DNA of 64,000 bases from Fluviibacter sp964498255 (GCA_964498255.1 CAZCGW010000008.1:1-64000), one strand, 5' to 3'. Counted from the stretch's first letter, positions 9,382 through 18,475 are shown. The notes: generated from the letters alone by a model not told the origin. Made by a program: numbers and translations.

Positions 9382-10560
9382 TTAAACAACCCGTACCGGG
9401 GCAAAGCCGCCCCCGGGTGTGCGGAAGTTGGTTGTCTGACCCTGATACAAACGTGCCGCCAATAACTGAATCTGTCCGTTATAGGCATAAACCCGTAAGT
9501 CATACTTGAGCGTTACAGGTTCTGCCTGATCAGTAGCGCTCAGAACAAGTTCCGGTGGTGCTACAAAATCTTGTGCCACGTAACCGCCTTGCAGGATTTC
9601 TTCAAACACCCGCTTGGTGAGCTTTTCACCGCGGTACGTCGCGCGCGAACCAAAACCCGCCTGCGGTTTGAAGAACAAAGTCTTGCGTGCGGCCCAGAAA
9701 TGCTCGGCCTGCGTCGGCAACACGGGTACCGTACGTGGTACACAACGCACAATCTGTGCAATGGTCTCGGCATTCAAACCGAAAGCTGCCAGGCGTTCCG
9801 GATCTGATAGCCAATCCAGGTTACGTTTATCTGCCCAGAGCGCATGGGCAACAGGGTGCGGTGTGATTAGCGTACCTGTTTTAATGCCGGATACTTGCGC
9901 TTGCCAGCACTGCGCCAACGCACCTGATGCTGCACTATCCAGACTGAAATCTGTCATCCGGTTATAAACGAGGTCAATGCCAATACTCTGATAACTCAAT
10001 TGTCCGGTGCTATTGCAGAGCAGTGCTTCTGGCCCACAGACAATGGTCTCAATGCCTTGCGCTTCAAACAGCTTTTGCCAGCGCACAAACTCCGGGTGCA
10101 GATATTGCTGTTCCGGGCTTTCATCAACGATGGCAATTGTTTTTAGTGGCCGTTCAGTACCCCAAGCCCGCCATTCATCTTTAAACATGGCAATAAGTGC
10201 CTGCTCGGCAGTGTCGGCGGTTTGATTCAATGCCCACGCGCGGTTGAGCAGCGTCATCAACAAGCTACCCCCTGCATTGGTGTTGATCTCAATGAGCTTG
10301 GGTCCATCAGGCGTACGATGAAAATCAAAGCCAAGACAGACACCCGGTGTCTGTTGCGCTACGGTTGTACCTTGTCGTGCGGCGACTGCCGCCTGATAGG
10401 TAGGCATGGCAACAAGCGTCGTAACCGCCTGTACAAAGTCGGCCAGCATCGCCCGCTCTGAAGCAGGCAATTCGACAAGGCTGTCGGAAAACAGATGCGG
10501 GCGCTCGCTGAGCGCACCAGCACCGAGCGTAGTTTCCAGAAGATGGCGATCAGGCAACAT
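9382..10560 (-). CDS. ATP-grasp-like protein of unknown substrate
   Basis: The 392-residue protein shows ATP-grasp hallmarks but no substrate-defining motif I recognise. LIEINTNAGG at about residues 90-99 looks like a metal/ATP-binding Glu-x-Asn strand. Near the C-terminus FFKPQAGFGSRATY resembles the glycine-rich loop, and LKYDLRVYAYNG resembles the Arg-containing strand. Finding E-x-N ahead of the K/G-rich loop suggests a circularly permuted order. Families of this kind ligate amino acids or amines to a carboxylate. Its first 11 bases overlap the end of the upstream helicase gene, so the two are probably translated from one message. Confidence 0.6.
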   Translation of the reverse strand: MLPDRHLLETTLGAGALSERPHLFSDSLVELPASERAMLADFVQAVTTLVAMPTYQAAVAARQGTTVAQQTPGVCLGFDFHRTPDGPKLIEINTNAGGSLLMTLLNRAWALNQTADTAEQALIAMFKDEWRAWGTERPLKTIAIVDESPEQQYLHPEFVRWQKLFEAQGIETIVCGPEALLCNSTGQLSYQSIGIDLVYNRMTDFSLDSAASGALAQCWQAQVSGIKTGTLITPHPVAHALWADKRNLDWLSDPERLAAFGLNAETIAQIVRCVPRTVPVLPTQAEHFWAARKTLFFKPQAGFGSRATYRGEKLTKRVFEEILQGGYVAQDFVAPPELVLSATDQAEPVTLKYDLRVYAYNGQIQLLAARLYQGQTTNFRTPGGGFAPVRVV

Positions 10561-12529
10561 GATCTTTAAGGGTGTTGATCAGAAAGGTTTCTGCTTCGGC
10601 AATATCCCGTGTGCGTGCCATGGGCGGCAAACTACGCCAGACTTTTTTGCCATAGGCTTTGGTCACCAGACGCGGGTCCCCAATCACGAGAACGCCTTGA
10701 TCCCGTTCACTACGAATCAATCGACCTGCACCCTGCTTCACATTAATAACCGCGTGCGGCAACTGATAATGCATGAAGGCATTTTTACCCTGACGATTCA
10801 ACGCATCAATCCGTGCAGAAAGCACCGGATCATCAGGCGCTGCGAAGGGCAGTTTATCGATCACGACGAGCGAGAGCGCATCGCCGGGCACATCAACGCC
10901 TTCCCAGAAGCTCTGCGAACCAACGAGAACGGCATTGCCAGATTCCCGGAACCGGCGAAGCAATTCGTTTTTAGCGGCATCGCCCTGGCAAAGCACAGTG
11001 ATCTCCGGCTGATGAAATGCCAGACGGGTTTCAAGCTGGGTACGCACCTTTTGCATGGCCCGTAGCGAGGTACACAAAAAGAAGGTGCGGCCCTGCGCGG
11101 CCAGAATGAGCGGTAGCGCTGTATCGACTAGGCGCTCGGTATATTCCGGGCTATTCGGGTCGGGCAAATCGGTTGGGCAGCAGAGCATGGCCTGGGTGCC
11201 GTAATCAAATGGGCTGTCCCAGCAATAGGATGCAATATCGTGCAGCCCCATGGCTTCTTTGTAATGGCCGAAATCACCCTGTACGGCCAGTGTGGCCGAA
11301 GTAAAAACCCAACTACGAGGGCTACTCGCCATGAGTTTGGTAAAAGGTTCCGCCACCGATAGCGGTGTGGCATGTAGGTGCAACCCGTGCCCCAGCGTTT
11401 CTACCCAGTACACATAGCCGCCTGCCGCTTCAGCAACCGGCGCTTGCCTGAGCGCACCATTTTTCCAACGTTGTAGATCCTGACCCAGCGCCTGAGAACG
11501 TTGCCAAGCCCTTTCCAGATCGGGTGACCGTCCGGCCTGGGTCTCCAGCAGTGCCGTCATAAGATCCAGCCGTTCCGCGAGTGTCTCTAACCCTTTGAGA
11601 AACTCGGCATGCTTGAGCATATTGCTGGCCGGTTGACGTACGGTATCGTTACCCAGTGTCAAACGAAAATCTTTAGCTGCTTTATCCAACGCGGCGCTTT
11701 GTACCGGCAGATCCAGACAATCCCGCGCTTCGGCCAGCGCCGACAGGCGAACGTCCTGCGCCAGATCCATCACCTGAGTGCTTGAGAAACGCTGCCCGAA
11801 AAAGATACCGGCAGTTTCGGGCAATTGATGCGCTTCATCAAAGATGACGGTGTTGCAGTTGGGCAGTAGTTCGGCCATACCCTCTTCTTTAAGCGCCACA
11901 TCGGCAAAAAAGAGGTGATGATTGACGACCACCAGATCGGCTTCCAGGGCTTCCCGACGCGCCTTGACCACAAAGCAGTCCTCATACTGGGCGCATTCGC
12001 TCCCCAGACAATTGTCTTTGGTAGAGGTGGCCATATGCCAGACCGATGCCGACTCAGGCACATCGGCACACTCGGCCTTATCACCGCGCTTGGTCATTTT
12101 TGAAAAGCGCAGAATATTCGTAATGTGGCGAGCGTCTTCCTTTTGCAGAAAGCGGCCTTCGCTGTGTGCCCGCTCCAGATGATGCAGGCACACGTAGTTA
12201 CTGCGTCCTTTCAGCAAAGCAACGCGTATGGGCGCACCCAGTGCTTCGCGAACCGTGGGGATGTCGCGTTCGAACAGTTGATCCTGCAGGGTTTTAGTAC
12301 CGGTCGAGAGCACGACTTTGCCACCGGACAGCATGGCCGGTACGAGATAGGCAAAGGTTTTACCGGTGCCGGTGCCCGCTTCGACTAGGCAAGCGGCATC
12401 GGCCTTAATGGCATCAGCGATGCGTTCCGCCATTTCGGTCTGTTGCCGCCGTGCTTTGAAGGCGGGAATCTGACGAGCCAGCGGTCCTTCAGGGGTAAAT
12501 ACATCAGCGACTTGTTCGACCAGGCTCAT
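10550..12529 (-). CDS. DinG/YoaA-family ATP-dependent DNA helicase
   Basis: Superfamily 2 iron-sulfur helicase, 659 residues, close to YoaA of E. coli (636). It shows Walker A in VEAGTGTGKTFAYL (about residue 52), a four-cysteine cluster region (YVCLHH, then DNCLGSECAQYEDCF), the DEAH box FDEAHQLPE, and C-terminal motifs WEGVDVPGDALS and QGAGRLIRS. These enzymes unwind DNA 5' to 3' and resolve damaged forks or D-loops; the Fe-S cluster is needed for activity. YoaA is paired with the HolC subunit of polymerase III in E. coli. The gene is divergent from lpxO and overlaps the ATP-grasp gene. Confidence 0.92.
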   Translation of the reverse strand: MSLVEQVADVFTPEGPLARQIPAFKARRQQTEMAERIADAIKADAACLVEAGTGTGKTFAYLVPAMLSGGKVVLSTGTKTLQDQLFERDIPTVREALGAPIRVALLKGRSNYVCLHHLERAHSEGRFLQKEDARHITNILRFSKMTKRGDKAECADVPESASVWHMATSTKDNCLGSECAQYEDCFVVKARREALEADLVVVNHHLFFADVALKEEGMAELLPNCNTVIFDEAHQLPETAGIFFGQRFSSTQVMDLAQDVRLSALAEARDCLDLPVQSAALDKAAKDFRLTLGNDTVRQPASNMLKHAEFLKGLETLAERLDLMTALLETQAGRSPDLERAWQRSQALGQDLQRWKNGALRQAPVAEAAGGYVYWVETLGHGLHLHATPLSVAEPFTKLMASSPRSWVFTSATLAVQGDFGHYKEAMGLHDIASYCWDSPFDYGTQAMLCCPTDLPDPNSPEYTERLVDTALPLILAAQGRTFFLCTSLRAMQKVRTQLETRLAFHQPEITVLCQGDAAKNELLRRFRESGNAVLVGSQSFWEGVDVPGDALSLVVIDKLPFAAPDDPVLSARIDALNRQGKNAFMHYQLPHAVINVKQGAGRLIRSERDQGVLVIGDPRLVTKAYGKKVWRSLPPMARTRDIAEAETFLINTLKDHVA

Positions 12530-12633
12530 GCCCAGATTCTACCAGCCACTCGGCAGAGAACCGACGATTTGCCATGGAAGCCCTGTGGCGGGGATAATGA
12601 TGCTTTGCGTCAAAGACTTAAGAGGTAACGCCT

Positions 12634-13533
12634 GTGAAGTGGACCATTATCTGGATTTTCGTGCTGTCGACCATGTTCGTGCACTTCCGTGGCCGTGTAC
12701 GTCTACGCCCTTTCCGCCAGATTACGGATCACTCCACCTTCCTGGCGCCGGTGAATGTGCTGCTTTATGCCGCTTCAACGGTGCCTAATGTGCCTTACCT
12801 GGACGCCAAAGAATTCCCTGAAATGAAGATCTTTGACGATAACTGGGAAAAGATCCGCGAAGAAGGCCTCAAGTTGGCCGAACTGGGCCAGATCAAAGCC
12901 TCGGACACATACAACGATGTAGGCTTCAACTCTTTCTTCCGCACAGGCTGGAAGCGCTTTTACCTGAAATGGTATGACACCGCACACCCTTCGGCCGAAG
13001 AGCTTTGCCCAGTCACCTGTGGCTTGCTCAAACAAGTACCGAATGTAAAGGCCGCCATGTTTACGCACCTGCCGCCGGGCGCCCGCCTGGTCAAGCACCG
13101 TGATCCGTATGCCGGCTCGATCCGTTATCACCTCGGTCTCTCCACCCCGAATGATGACCGCTGCTTTATTGACGTGGATGGTGAGCGCTATAGCTGGCGC
13201 GATGGCAAGAGCGTGTTCTTTGATGAAACGTTCATTCACTACGCTGAAAACGAGACCGACAAAGACCGTCTGATTTTCTTCTGTGATGTCGAACGCCCAC
13301 TGGCCGGCTCGTGGATTCAAGCCTTTAACCGCTGGTTCGGTCGTTATGTCGTTGGCGCTGCAGCCTCACCAAATTCAGATGGCGACAAAACCGGCGTGCT
13401 GAATAAAGTCTTTGGCGTGGTTTACAAAGGCCGTGTCTGGGCCAAAGGCCTGAAGTCACGTAACCGCAATCTCTACTACGCGGGCAAATGGCTCATCCTG
13501 GGCGGCATTCTGGCGCTAATTCTTTTTGCCTAA
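12634..13533 (+). CDS. lpxO: Lipid A hydroxylase, LpxO family (Fe(II)/2-oxoglutarate dioxygenase)
   Basis: Membrane-bound aspartyl/asparaginyl beta-hydroxylase-type oxygenase; LpxO adds a 2-hydroxyl to a secondary acyl chain of lipid A. The 299 residues have an N-terminal membrane helix (MKWTIIWIFVLSTMFVHF) and a C-terminal one (WLILGGILALILF), as in Salmonella LpxO. The iron-binding H-x-D is KHRDPY with the second His in FIHYAENETDKDR, and a downstream Arg can hold 2-oxoglutarate. Translation starts at GTG with AGAGG upstream. The gene is divergent from the helicase and begins a run with gloA and a membrane protein. Confidence 0.88.
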   Translation: MKWTIIWIFVLSTMFVHFRGRVRLRPFRQITDHSTFLAPVNVLLYAASTVPNVPYLDAKEFPEMKIFDDNWEKIREEGLKLAELGQIKASDTYNDVGFNSFFRTGWKRFYLKWYDTAHPSAEELCPVTCGLLKQVPNVKAAMFTHLPPGARLVKHRDPYAGSIRYHLGLSTPNDDRCFIDVDGERYSWRDGKSVFFDETFIHYAENETDKDRLIFFCDVERPLAGSWIQAFNRWFGRYVVGAAASPNSDGDKTGVLNKVFGVVYKGRVWAKGLKSRNRNLYYAGKWLILGGILALILFA

Positions 13534-13548
13534 ACCTGAAGACTGATT

Positions 13549-13944
13549 ATGCGTTTACTGCACACCATGCTGCGTATTGGCGATCTCGACAGGTCACTGG
13601 ATTTCTACACCCGCATTTTGGGGATGTCGCTGCTGCGCAAGAACGATTACCCCGAGGGTAAGTTCACGCTGGCCTTTGTAGGCTACGGTACCGAATCAGA
13701 GCAGGCCGTCATCGAGCTCACCTATAACTGGGGCGTAACCCAATATGATCTTGGCAACGCCTACGGCCACATTGCACTGGAAGTAGAAGACGCCTACGCC
13801 GCCTGTGACAAAATTCGTGAAGCGGGTGGCAAGGTAGTGCGCGAGGCCGGTCCGATGAAACATGGCAATACAGTGATTGCTTTTGTTGATGACCCGGATG
13901 GTTACAAAATCGAATTGATACAGCGCAAGAACCGCATCGACTAA
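13549..13944 (+). CDS. gloA: Lactoylglutathione lyase (glyoxalase I)
   Basis: Converts the hemithioacetal of methylglyoxal and glutathione to S-lactoylglutathione. At 131 residues it is the compact bacterial Ni2+/Co2+-type enzyme (E. coli 135). It starts MRLLHTMLRIGDLDRSLDFY; expected metal ligands are visible as H5, a Glu in AVIELTYNWG, a His in GNAYGHIALEV and the terminal Glu in DGYKIELIQ. The gene lies 15 bases after lpxO and its stop shares one base with the start of the next gene. Confidence 0.96.
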   Translation: MRLLHTMLRIGDLDRSLDFYTRILGMSLLRKNDYPEGKFTLAFVGYGTESEQAVIELTYNWGVTQYDLGNAYGHIALEVEDAYAACDKIREAGGKVVREAGPMKHGNTVIAFVDDPDGYKIELIQRKNRID

Positions 13945-14504
13945 TGGGTAAACGGCTCGATAAGCTGGAGAGCAAACTTCAGGTCTGGATGGAGAAAGCC
14001 AACAAAGGCAATCATCTACTCGGCCTAAGCGCACTGCTGTCATTTGGTGGCACGTTGACGGCGGCATACCCGGTAACGGCGGTGATTGTCACTGCCGTGA
14101 TGATGGCACCCCGGCGTTGGCTCACGTTAAGCACGGCGTGCTCTCTAGGTAGTGCGGCCGCGGGTGCTGTGGTCGTGGGCGTTGCCCATCTGCTCGGTTA
14201 TAACGAGATTCACCACTTATTCCCGAATCTGATCAGCCCCGAAACCTGGGCAGACGCGTCGCGATGGATTGGTGATTATGGCGTCTGGGCAATCTTCGGC
14301 GTAGGTGCTTCGCCCCTCCCCCAGATGCCTCTGCTGATCTTCTTTGGCATTGTGGATGACCGCATTCTGGAAGCATTCATCGCACTTTTTGCAGGCAAGC
14401 TGATCAAATACACACTCGTTGCCTGGGTAACGCAGCATTTCCCCGAAAAACTGAGCTTCTTCAAACGAATTAACGGCAAAATTAACCGCAATCAACCGCA
14501 ATAA
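13944..14504 (+). CDS. Small integral membrane protein (YqaA/DedA-like)
   Basis: The 186-residue protein starts inside the gloA stop codon (TAATG), so it is translationally coupled. It has a short charged N-terminus, hydrophobic segments near residues 25-60, 65-90 and 110-145, and a basic C-terminus. A GVGASPLPQMPLLIFFG stretch resembles the re-entrant loop of SNARE-associated (VTT/DedA) proteins, though the match is partial. DedA relatives flip lipids such as undecaprenyl phosphate. Function here is inferred only. Confidence 0.6.
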   Translation: MGKRLDKLESKLQVWMEKANKGNHLLGLSALLSFGGTLTAAYPVTAVIVTAVMMAPRRWLTLSTACSLGSAAAGAVVVGVAHLLGYNEIHHLFPNLISPETWADASRWIGDYGVWAIFGVGASPLPQMPLLIFFGIVDDRILEAFIALFAGKLIKYTLVAWVTQHFPEKLSFFKRINGKINRNQPQ

Positions 14505-14583
14505 GCTGGCGGCACAGCGCCCATCAGCGTAAAATCACTACGTGGGCGATTTGTCGTCCCTGTCCTTTATTACCGGAGTTAGC

Positions 14584-14799
14584 ATGTTTCCCGAATACCG
14601 TGAGCTGATCACCCGCCTTAAGACGACTGACCGTCATTTCACCAACCTGTTCGACAAGCACAATGATCTGGATCAGAAGATCAAGAACATGGAAGCCCAC
14701 GTTGAGTCGGGTACACAAGAAGAAATCGAAACCCTGAAAAAAGAAAAGCTGCACCTGAAGGACGAGCTGTACGCAATCCTGAAGAAAGCTGAAGCCTAA
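14584..14799 (+). CDS. DUF465 / YdcH-family small coiled-coil protein
   Basis: A 71-residue acidic-basic helical protein, MFPEYRELITRLKTTDRHF onwards, typical of the YdcH family of unknown function. It is almost entirely predicted helix with heptad character (LFDKHNDLDQKIKNME, then ETLKKEKLHLKDEL). The ATG at 14584 has GGAG eight bases upstream; an earlier in-frame GTG would add 14 unconserved residues. A -10-like TAAAAT lies at 14530. Confidence 0.82.
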   Translation: MFPEYRELITRLKTTDRHFTNLFDKHNDLDQKIKNMEAHVESGTQEEIETLKKEKLHLKDELYAILKKAEA

Positions 14800-14825
14800 T
14801 CAAGGTTCAAAAGCTGCCGGTCTCT

Positions 14826-15347
14826 CTATTCGCGGAACCGGCAGTCTTTCATGGTCACATCGTGACTAAAGTCTTCTGAAGTATAAACGCTCCCGGTGAG
14901 CGTGCCTTCAAAAGCCATTACCCGCCCTGCCGGCGCAACACCCAACACATTCCGGCACCAGAGCGACACTTCACCCAAACCTGTAACACGCACATCGGCA
15001 ACCATGGCGTTCGGATTTCCCTTAGGGGCTTTGATGAATTTCGCCTGACCTTGCAGGGTTTCTCCTACGTATTTTCTGGTGCTCTGTGCATTCTTCTGTG
15101 CTGCCTTGGCAATGACCGATATCGCAGATAATTGCAGCGCTTGTTTAGCCACCGGCGCAGCACTAGGAACAGAGGTGTTCACTACGGGTTTAACAGGTGT
15201 AGATGAAACAGTCTCGTTTGTACTGGACGACTGGGCGATTGGCGATTGAACCGCTCCTCCCTCTGAAACTGCTACCGGATTTTGCGTTAGCGAACAGGCG
15301 GTTAAGAGCGTTACAAGTAAACAAACGGGGTATGACGCAATGTGCAT
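14826..15347 (-). CDS. Predicted lipoprotein of unknown function
   Basis: The 173-residue product starting MHIASYPVCLLVTLLTACS has a clear lipobox (LTAC, C17), so it is probably a lipoprotein. A Ser/Thr/Val/Ala-rich linker spans about residues 18-75, then a small domain ends with GRVMAFEGTLTGSVYTSE and a conserved-looking DCRF. I do not recognise the family. The stop is 27 bases from the YdcH gene end in convergent orientation. An 8-bp inverted repeat (14814-14821 and 14837-14844) spans the ends of the two genes and may serve as a weak terminator. Confidence 0.65.
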   Translation of the reverse strand: MHIASYPVCLLVTLLTACSLTQNPVAVSEGGAVQSPIAQSSSTNETVSSTPVKPVVNTSVPSAAPVAKQALQLSAISVIAKAAQKNAQSTRKYVGETLQGQAKFIKAPKGNPNAMVADVRVTGLGEVSLWCRNVLGVAPAGRVMAFEGTLTGSVYTSEDFSHDVTMKDCRFRE

Positions 15348-15460
15348 AACTAAGGCTTTCAAAGCAGATAGCCACCATTCTAACTCGCAACATATCTCAC
15401 TCAATAGCTTACACAGGGATTACAATATCATTTCGATTTTATGAAACAAATAGGACTCCC

Positions 15461-16099
15461 ATGTTCGGCAAGCTGATGCCTAAAGAAGGCAAGTATTTTG
15501 ATCATTTCAACGCACACGCAGCTCTGATTGCCAAAGGTGGCGAACTGCTGACCCAGCTGATCGGTGCCTTAGCGACCAATGCCGACCATGTAGATCGCCT
15601 TGCCGAAGAAATTGATACGGTTGAGCGCGAGGCCGACAAGATTACCCACGAAACACTGGCGCAGTTGCACAAGTCCTTTATTACGCCATTTGATCGCGAC
15701 GAAATTCACGAACTGATTAGCGGGATGGATGACATTCTAGACATCATCCAGGATGTGGCTGAGTCCGTATCGCTCTACGACATCAAGCAAGTACCACAGG
15801 AAGCTGTTGCCCTCGCCGAAGTCACCTCCCGCTGCTGTAACCATATTACTGCCGTCGTGAAGCTGTTGGACAGCATGCAGAACGGCCCGCACATTCTGAC
15901 CATCTGCCACCAGATCGATGACTTGGAATCGGACGCAGACCGCATGCTGCGCGAGTTGATGTCTAAGGTATTCCGTGAAGAACCCGATGTGCGCCAGGTG
16001 ATCAAGCTGAAGGAAATTTACGAGTTGCTCGAATCGGTATCGGATCGTTGTAAAGATGTGTCCGGTACGGTTGAAGCGATCGTTCTCGAAAACTCCTGA
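15461..16099 (+). CDS. DUF47/PhoU-like Pit accessory protein
   Basis: The 212-residue all-helical protein matches the DUF47 (TIGR00153) relatives of PhoU: AHAALIAKGGELLTQL near the N-terminus, then HETLAQLHKSFITPFDRDEI and HELISGMDDILDIIQD, which carry the E/DxxxD-type metal-binding residues of PhoU bundles. These proteins are encoded next to Pit-type transporters and are thought to regulate them. The pit gene follows after 9 bases, so the pair is an operon. Confidence 0.9.
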   Translation: MFGKLMPKEGKYFDHFNAHAALIAKGGELLTQLIGALATNADHVDRLAEEIDTVEREADKITHETLAQLHKSFITPFDRDEIHELISGMDDILDIIQDVAESVSLYDIKQVPQEAVALAEVTSRCCNHITAVVKLLDSMQNGPHILTICHQIDDLESDADRMLRELMSKVFREEPDVRQVIKLKEIYELLESVSDRCKDVSGTVEAIVLENS

Positions 16100-16108
16100 T
16101 CGCGCCTT

Positions 16109-17116
16109 ATGGATAATCTGCAAATGAGCCTGGGGGTGATCATCACCCTTGTGATCGTGGCATTGCTGTTTGATTTTATGAACGGCTTTCACGATGCGGC
16201 AAATTCAATTGCCACGATTGTTTCAACCCGCGTATTAAAACCCCATCAGGCAGTGATCTGGGCGGCGGCTTTTAACTTTCTCGCCTACTTCCTGTTTGAG
16301 CTCAAGGTCGCCGGGACCATTGGTAAAGGCACCATTGATCCGTCTATTGTCGATCACTACCTCATCTTCGGTGCGCTTATCGGTGCGATCGTCTGGAATG
16401 TGGTTACCTGGTACTACGGCATTCCTTCTTCTTCTTCGCACGCGCTTGTGGGCGGTCTGGTCGGCGCAGCCGTTGCCAAGGCCGGATTCGGTAGCCTTAT
16501 CTCGGCTGGCGTACTCAAGATCATCGCCTTCATCTTTATTGCCCCATTCCTCGGCTTCACCATCGGGAGTTTAATGATGGTGATCGTGTCCTGGCTGTGT
16601 CGAAATATGTCGCCAAGCAAGGTCGACAAACATTTCCGCCGACTGCAGCTGGTATCCGCTGCTGGTTACAGCCTAGGCCATGGTGGCAATGATGCCCAGA
16701 AAACAATCGGTATTATCTGGATGCTGCTGATTGCCGCAGGTGTTTCCAAATCTGGCGATCATGTGCCTGCCTGGGTGGTCTTGTCCTGCTACACGGCAAT
16801 GGGCCTGGGTACCATGTTCGGTGGCTGGCGCATTGTTAAAACTATGGGCAACCGCATCACCAAGCTGAACCAGGCGCGGGGTTTCTGTGCCAACAGTGCC
16901 GGTGCCATGACCCTGTTTTTTGCTACCGCTCTGGGCATTCCGGTCTCCACCACACACACCATTACCGGTGCCATCGCCGGTGTGGGTTCCACCCGTGGAG
17001 CCCGCCGTGTACGTTGGGGCGTAGCTGGCAATATTGTCTGGGCCTGGATTCTAACCATCCCCTGCAGCGCATTAATTGCTGCAGGAGCCTGGTGGCTGGG
17101 TACCAAACTGCTTTAA
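16109..17116 (+). CDS. pit: Low-affinity inorganic phosphate transporter, Pit family
   Basis: Inner-membrane symporter taking up metal-phosphate driven by protons. The 335 residues carry the PHO4 signature twice, as in the inverted-repeat architecture of the family: FDFMNGFHDAANSIATIVST near the N-terminus and GGNDAQKTIGIIW in the second half. PVSTTHTITGAIAGVGS matches the second substrate-binding loop. About ten hydrophobic segments are visible. At 335 residues it is the short bacterial form (E. coli PitA has 499). It follows its DUF47 partner by 9 bases. Confidence 0.93.
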   Translation: MDNLQMSLGVIITLVIVALLFDFMNGFHDAANSIATIVSTRVLKPHQAVIWAAAFNFLAYFLFELKVAGTIGKGTIDPSIVDHYLIFGALIGAIVWNVVTWYYGIPSSSSHALVGGLVGAAVAKAGFGSLISAGVLKIIAFIFIAPFLGFTIGSLMMVIVSWLCRNMSPSKVDKHFRRLQLVSAAGYSLGHGGNDAQKTIGIIWMLLIAAGVSKSGDHVPAWVVLSCYTAMGLGTMFGGWRIVKTMGNRITKLNQARGFCANSAGAMTLFFATALGIPVSTTHTITGAIAGVGSTRGARRVRWGVAGNIVWAWILTIPCSALIAAGAWWLGTKLL

Positions 17117-17177
17117 GTGCTGCCTGCAATCTCATAGCATTCACTTCACACATGGTTAACGCGGGTAAAATCCGCGA

Positions 17178-18437
17178 ATGCACTCCGCCTATTTCAAGAT
17201 GCTAAAACCCTGCTTCAAGCAGGCGTTTTTGTGCGTGTGCCTGATACTGCCAATCGCATCACAGGCAAGCACCTTCTTTTTTCCGGAGATGCACCCAACC
17301 CAGACAAGGACAGATCCGCCCAGCTGGCTAAAGGACGGCTCAGGTGGCGATGGCTACGTCAACGTCACCTCAGAGGTTGTGCCCGTAGGAAGCTGTGCCC
17401 GGCTCGCCTCTAGTAATTTCTGGGGTTCGGACAAGGTTCAACTGGTGCTATCAGTCACCAGCAACGGCTTTAAAAGCCGAACGGATCAGATGGATATACC
17501 GGTTGCCACATTTGACGGCCGGGAAAATGGCGCAGAGTGTGCATCGCTGAGCACAACCCCGATTCAGGTGGTACCACTTTCCGTACTGGGTGTTCGATCA
17601 CTCCTCAATCCCGGCAGGCTATCGCTGACCATTAATGTGCGCAGCGCCATTGATTCCAATAGTGATTTTGTCGGTTCTGCCAAATTATTGCTGGGTGCGG
17701 CAACCCTGGTAGCCACAGGCGGTACTTCAGCCCTGGTAGGTGGCGCCACCGCCGTTGTCGGTAATTCCGTACTGGCCGATACCGAGGCGCGTGCCAACAA
17801 AATGATGAAGGGTATGACTGATGCCCGCGTACCGATCTCTCTTAGCTGGTCTGACTTACGCAAGGGTTTGCATACCATCCAGATCCCGGTCTACCGCGCA
17901 GATCAGCTGGGCGCCGTTTCCGATAAAAAGATACAGCAGCTACAGTCTGACCCCGCTGCTGACAAAATTCATCTGTTCACGATACGTCTGGATTTTGCGT
18001 TCTTCCGAACCTTGTTCTACCCCGCTGTTGAAGACCTCAGCAACCTTGGCGTTCGTGAAAACATTTCGGCTGAACGCATTTTGAATCATCTCGTACCGGG
18101 CACTAAAGAGAATTTCATGCAGATTCTCAACAGCTCAGCCCCTAGCCAACTGCGAATCCTATCGACTGCCAGCGGCAAAGATCTTTCCCGGGCCTGCTCA
18201 CTGGGCTTTGAAAAACTCCGTGCAGCGGGTCTGGCGAATCCTGATATTGCCCTCGTCATGAAATCCTTTATGGACGAAGCACGGGGTAATACGGCGTGGT
18301 ATCAGGATACTGATGTGGTAAAGACCTGTTTTGGCCAGGCGCCCAAGGTTGAATCTGCATTAACCCTGATTTACGGTGACCCCGGTCAGATGGCTTCAGT
18401 AACGCCTACAGTGAGCACACCCCCCGCTCCCCGCTAA
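17178..18437 (+). CDS. Exported protein of unknown function
   Basis: The 419-residue product carries a Sec signal peptide (MLKPCFKQAFLCVCLILPIA from residue 8, cleavage after SQAS). The mature part has a glycine/alanine-rich hydrophobic stretch near residues 170-195 (SAKLLLGAATLVATGGTSAL) that could be a membrane or fibre segment, and no catalytic motif I recognise. I kept the ATG at 17178; a second ATG at 17199 is possible. A -10-like TAAAAT ends 6 bases before 17178, so the message may be leaderless. A terminator hairpin lies inside the signal-peptide codons. Function unknown. Confidence 0.62.
   Translation: MHSAYFKMLKPCFKQAFLCVCLILPIASQASTFFFPEMHPTQTRTDPPSWLKDGSGGDGYVNVTSEVVPVGSCARLASSNFWGSDKVQLVLSVTSNGFKSRTDQMDIPVATFDGRENGAECASLSTTPIQVVPLSVLGVRSLLNPGRLSLTINVRSAIDSNSDFVGSAKLLLGAATLVATGGTSALVGGATAVVGNSVLADTEARANKMMKGMTDARVPISLSWSDLRKGLHTIQIPVYRADQLGAVSDKKIQQLQSDPAADKIHLFTIRLDFAFFRTLFYPAVEDLSNLGVRENISAERILNHLVPGTKENFMQILNSSAPSQLRILSTASGKDLSRACSLGFEKLRAAGLANPDIALVMKSFMDEARGNTAWYQDTDVVKTCFGQAPKVESALTLIYGDPGQMASVTPTVSTPPAPR
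17204..17230 (+). terminator. Intrinsic terminator hairpin inside a signal-peptide coding region
   Basis: CCTGC-TTCAA-GCAGG with outer AAAAC/GTTTT pairing and a T run, about 90 bases after the pit stop. It has the shape of a strong bidirectional terminator for pit. It also lies within codons 9-18 of the following gene, so passage through it would depend on ribosomes or antitermination. Confidence 0.6.
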
Positions 18438-18453
18438 GCGCGGTGATCTGAGC

Positions 18454-18475
18454 CTATAGCCGATTTAGGCTATAG
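18454..18475 (+). terminator. Inverted repeat after the exported-protein gene
   Basis: Perfect 8-bp stem CTATAGCC / GGCTATAG with a 6-base loop, 17 bases past the stop codon. No T run follows, so it is at best a weak or Rho-assisted terminator. Confidence 0.4.

Noticed and set aside
14814..14844. Inverted repeat spanning the YdcH and lipoprotein gene ends
   Set aside because: Right arm lies in coding sequence, loop is 15 bases and the T tract is poor; too weak to list as a terminator.
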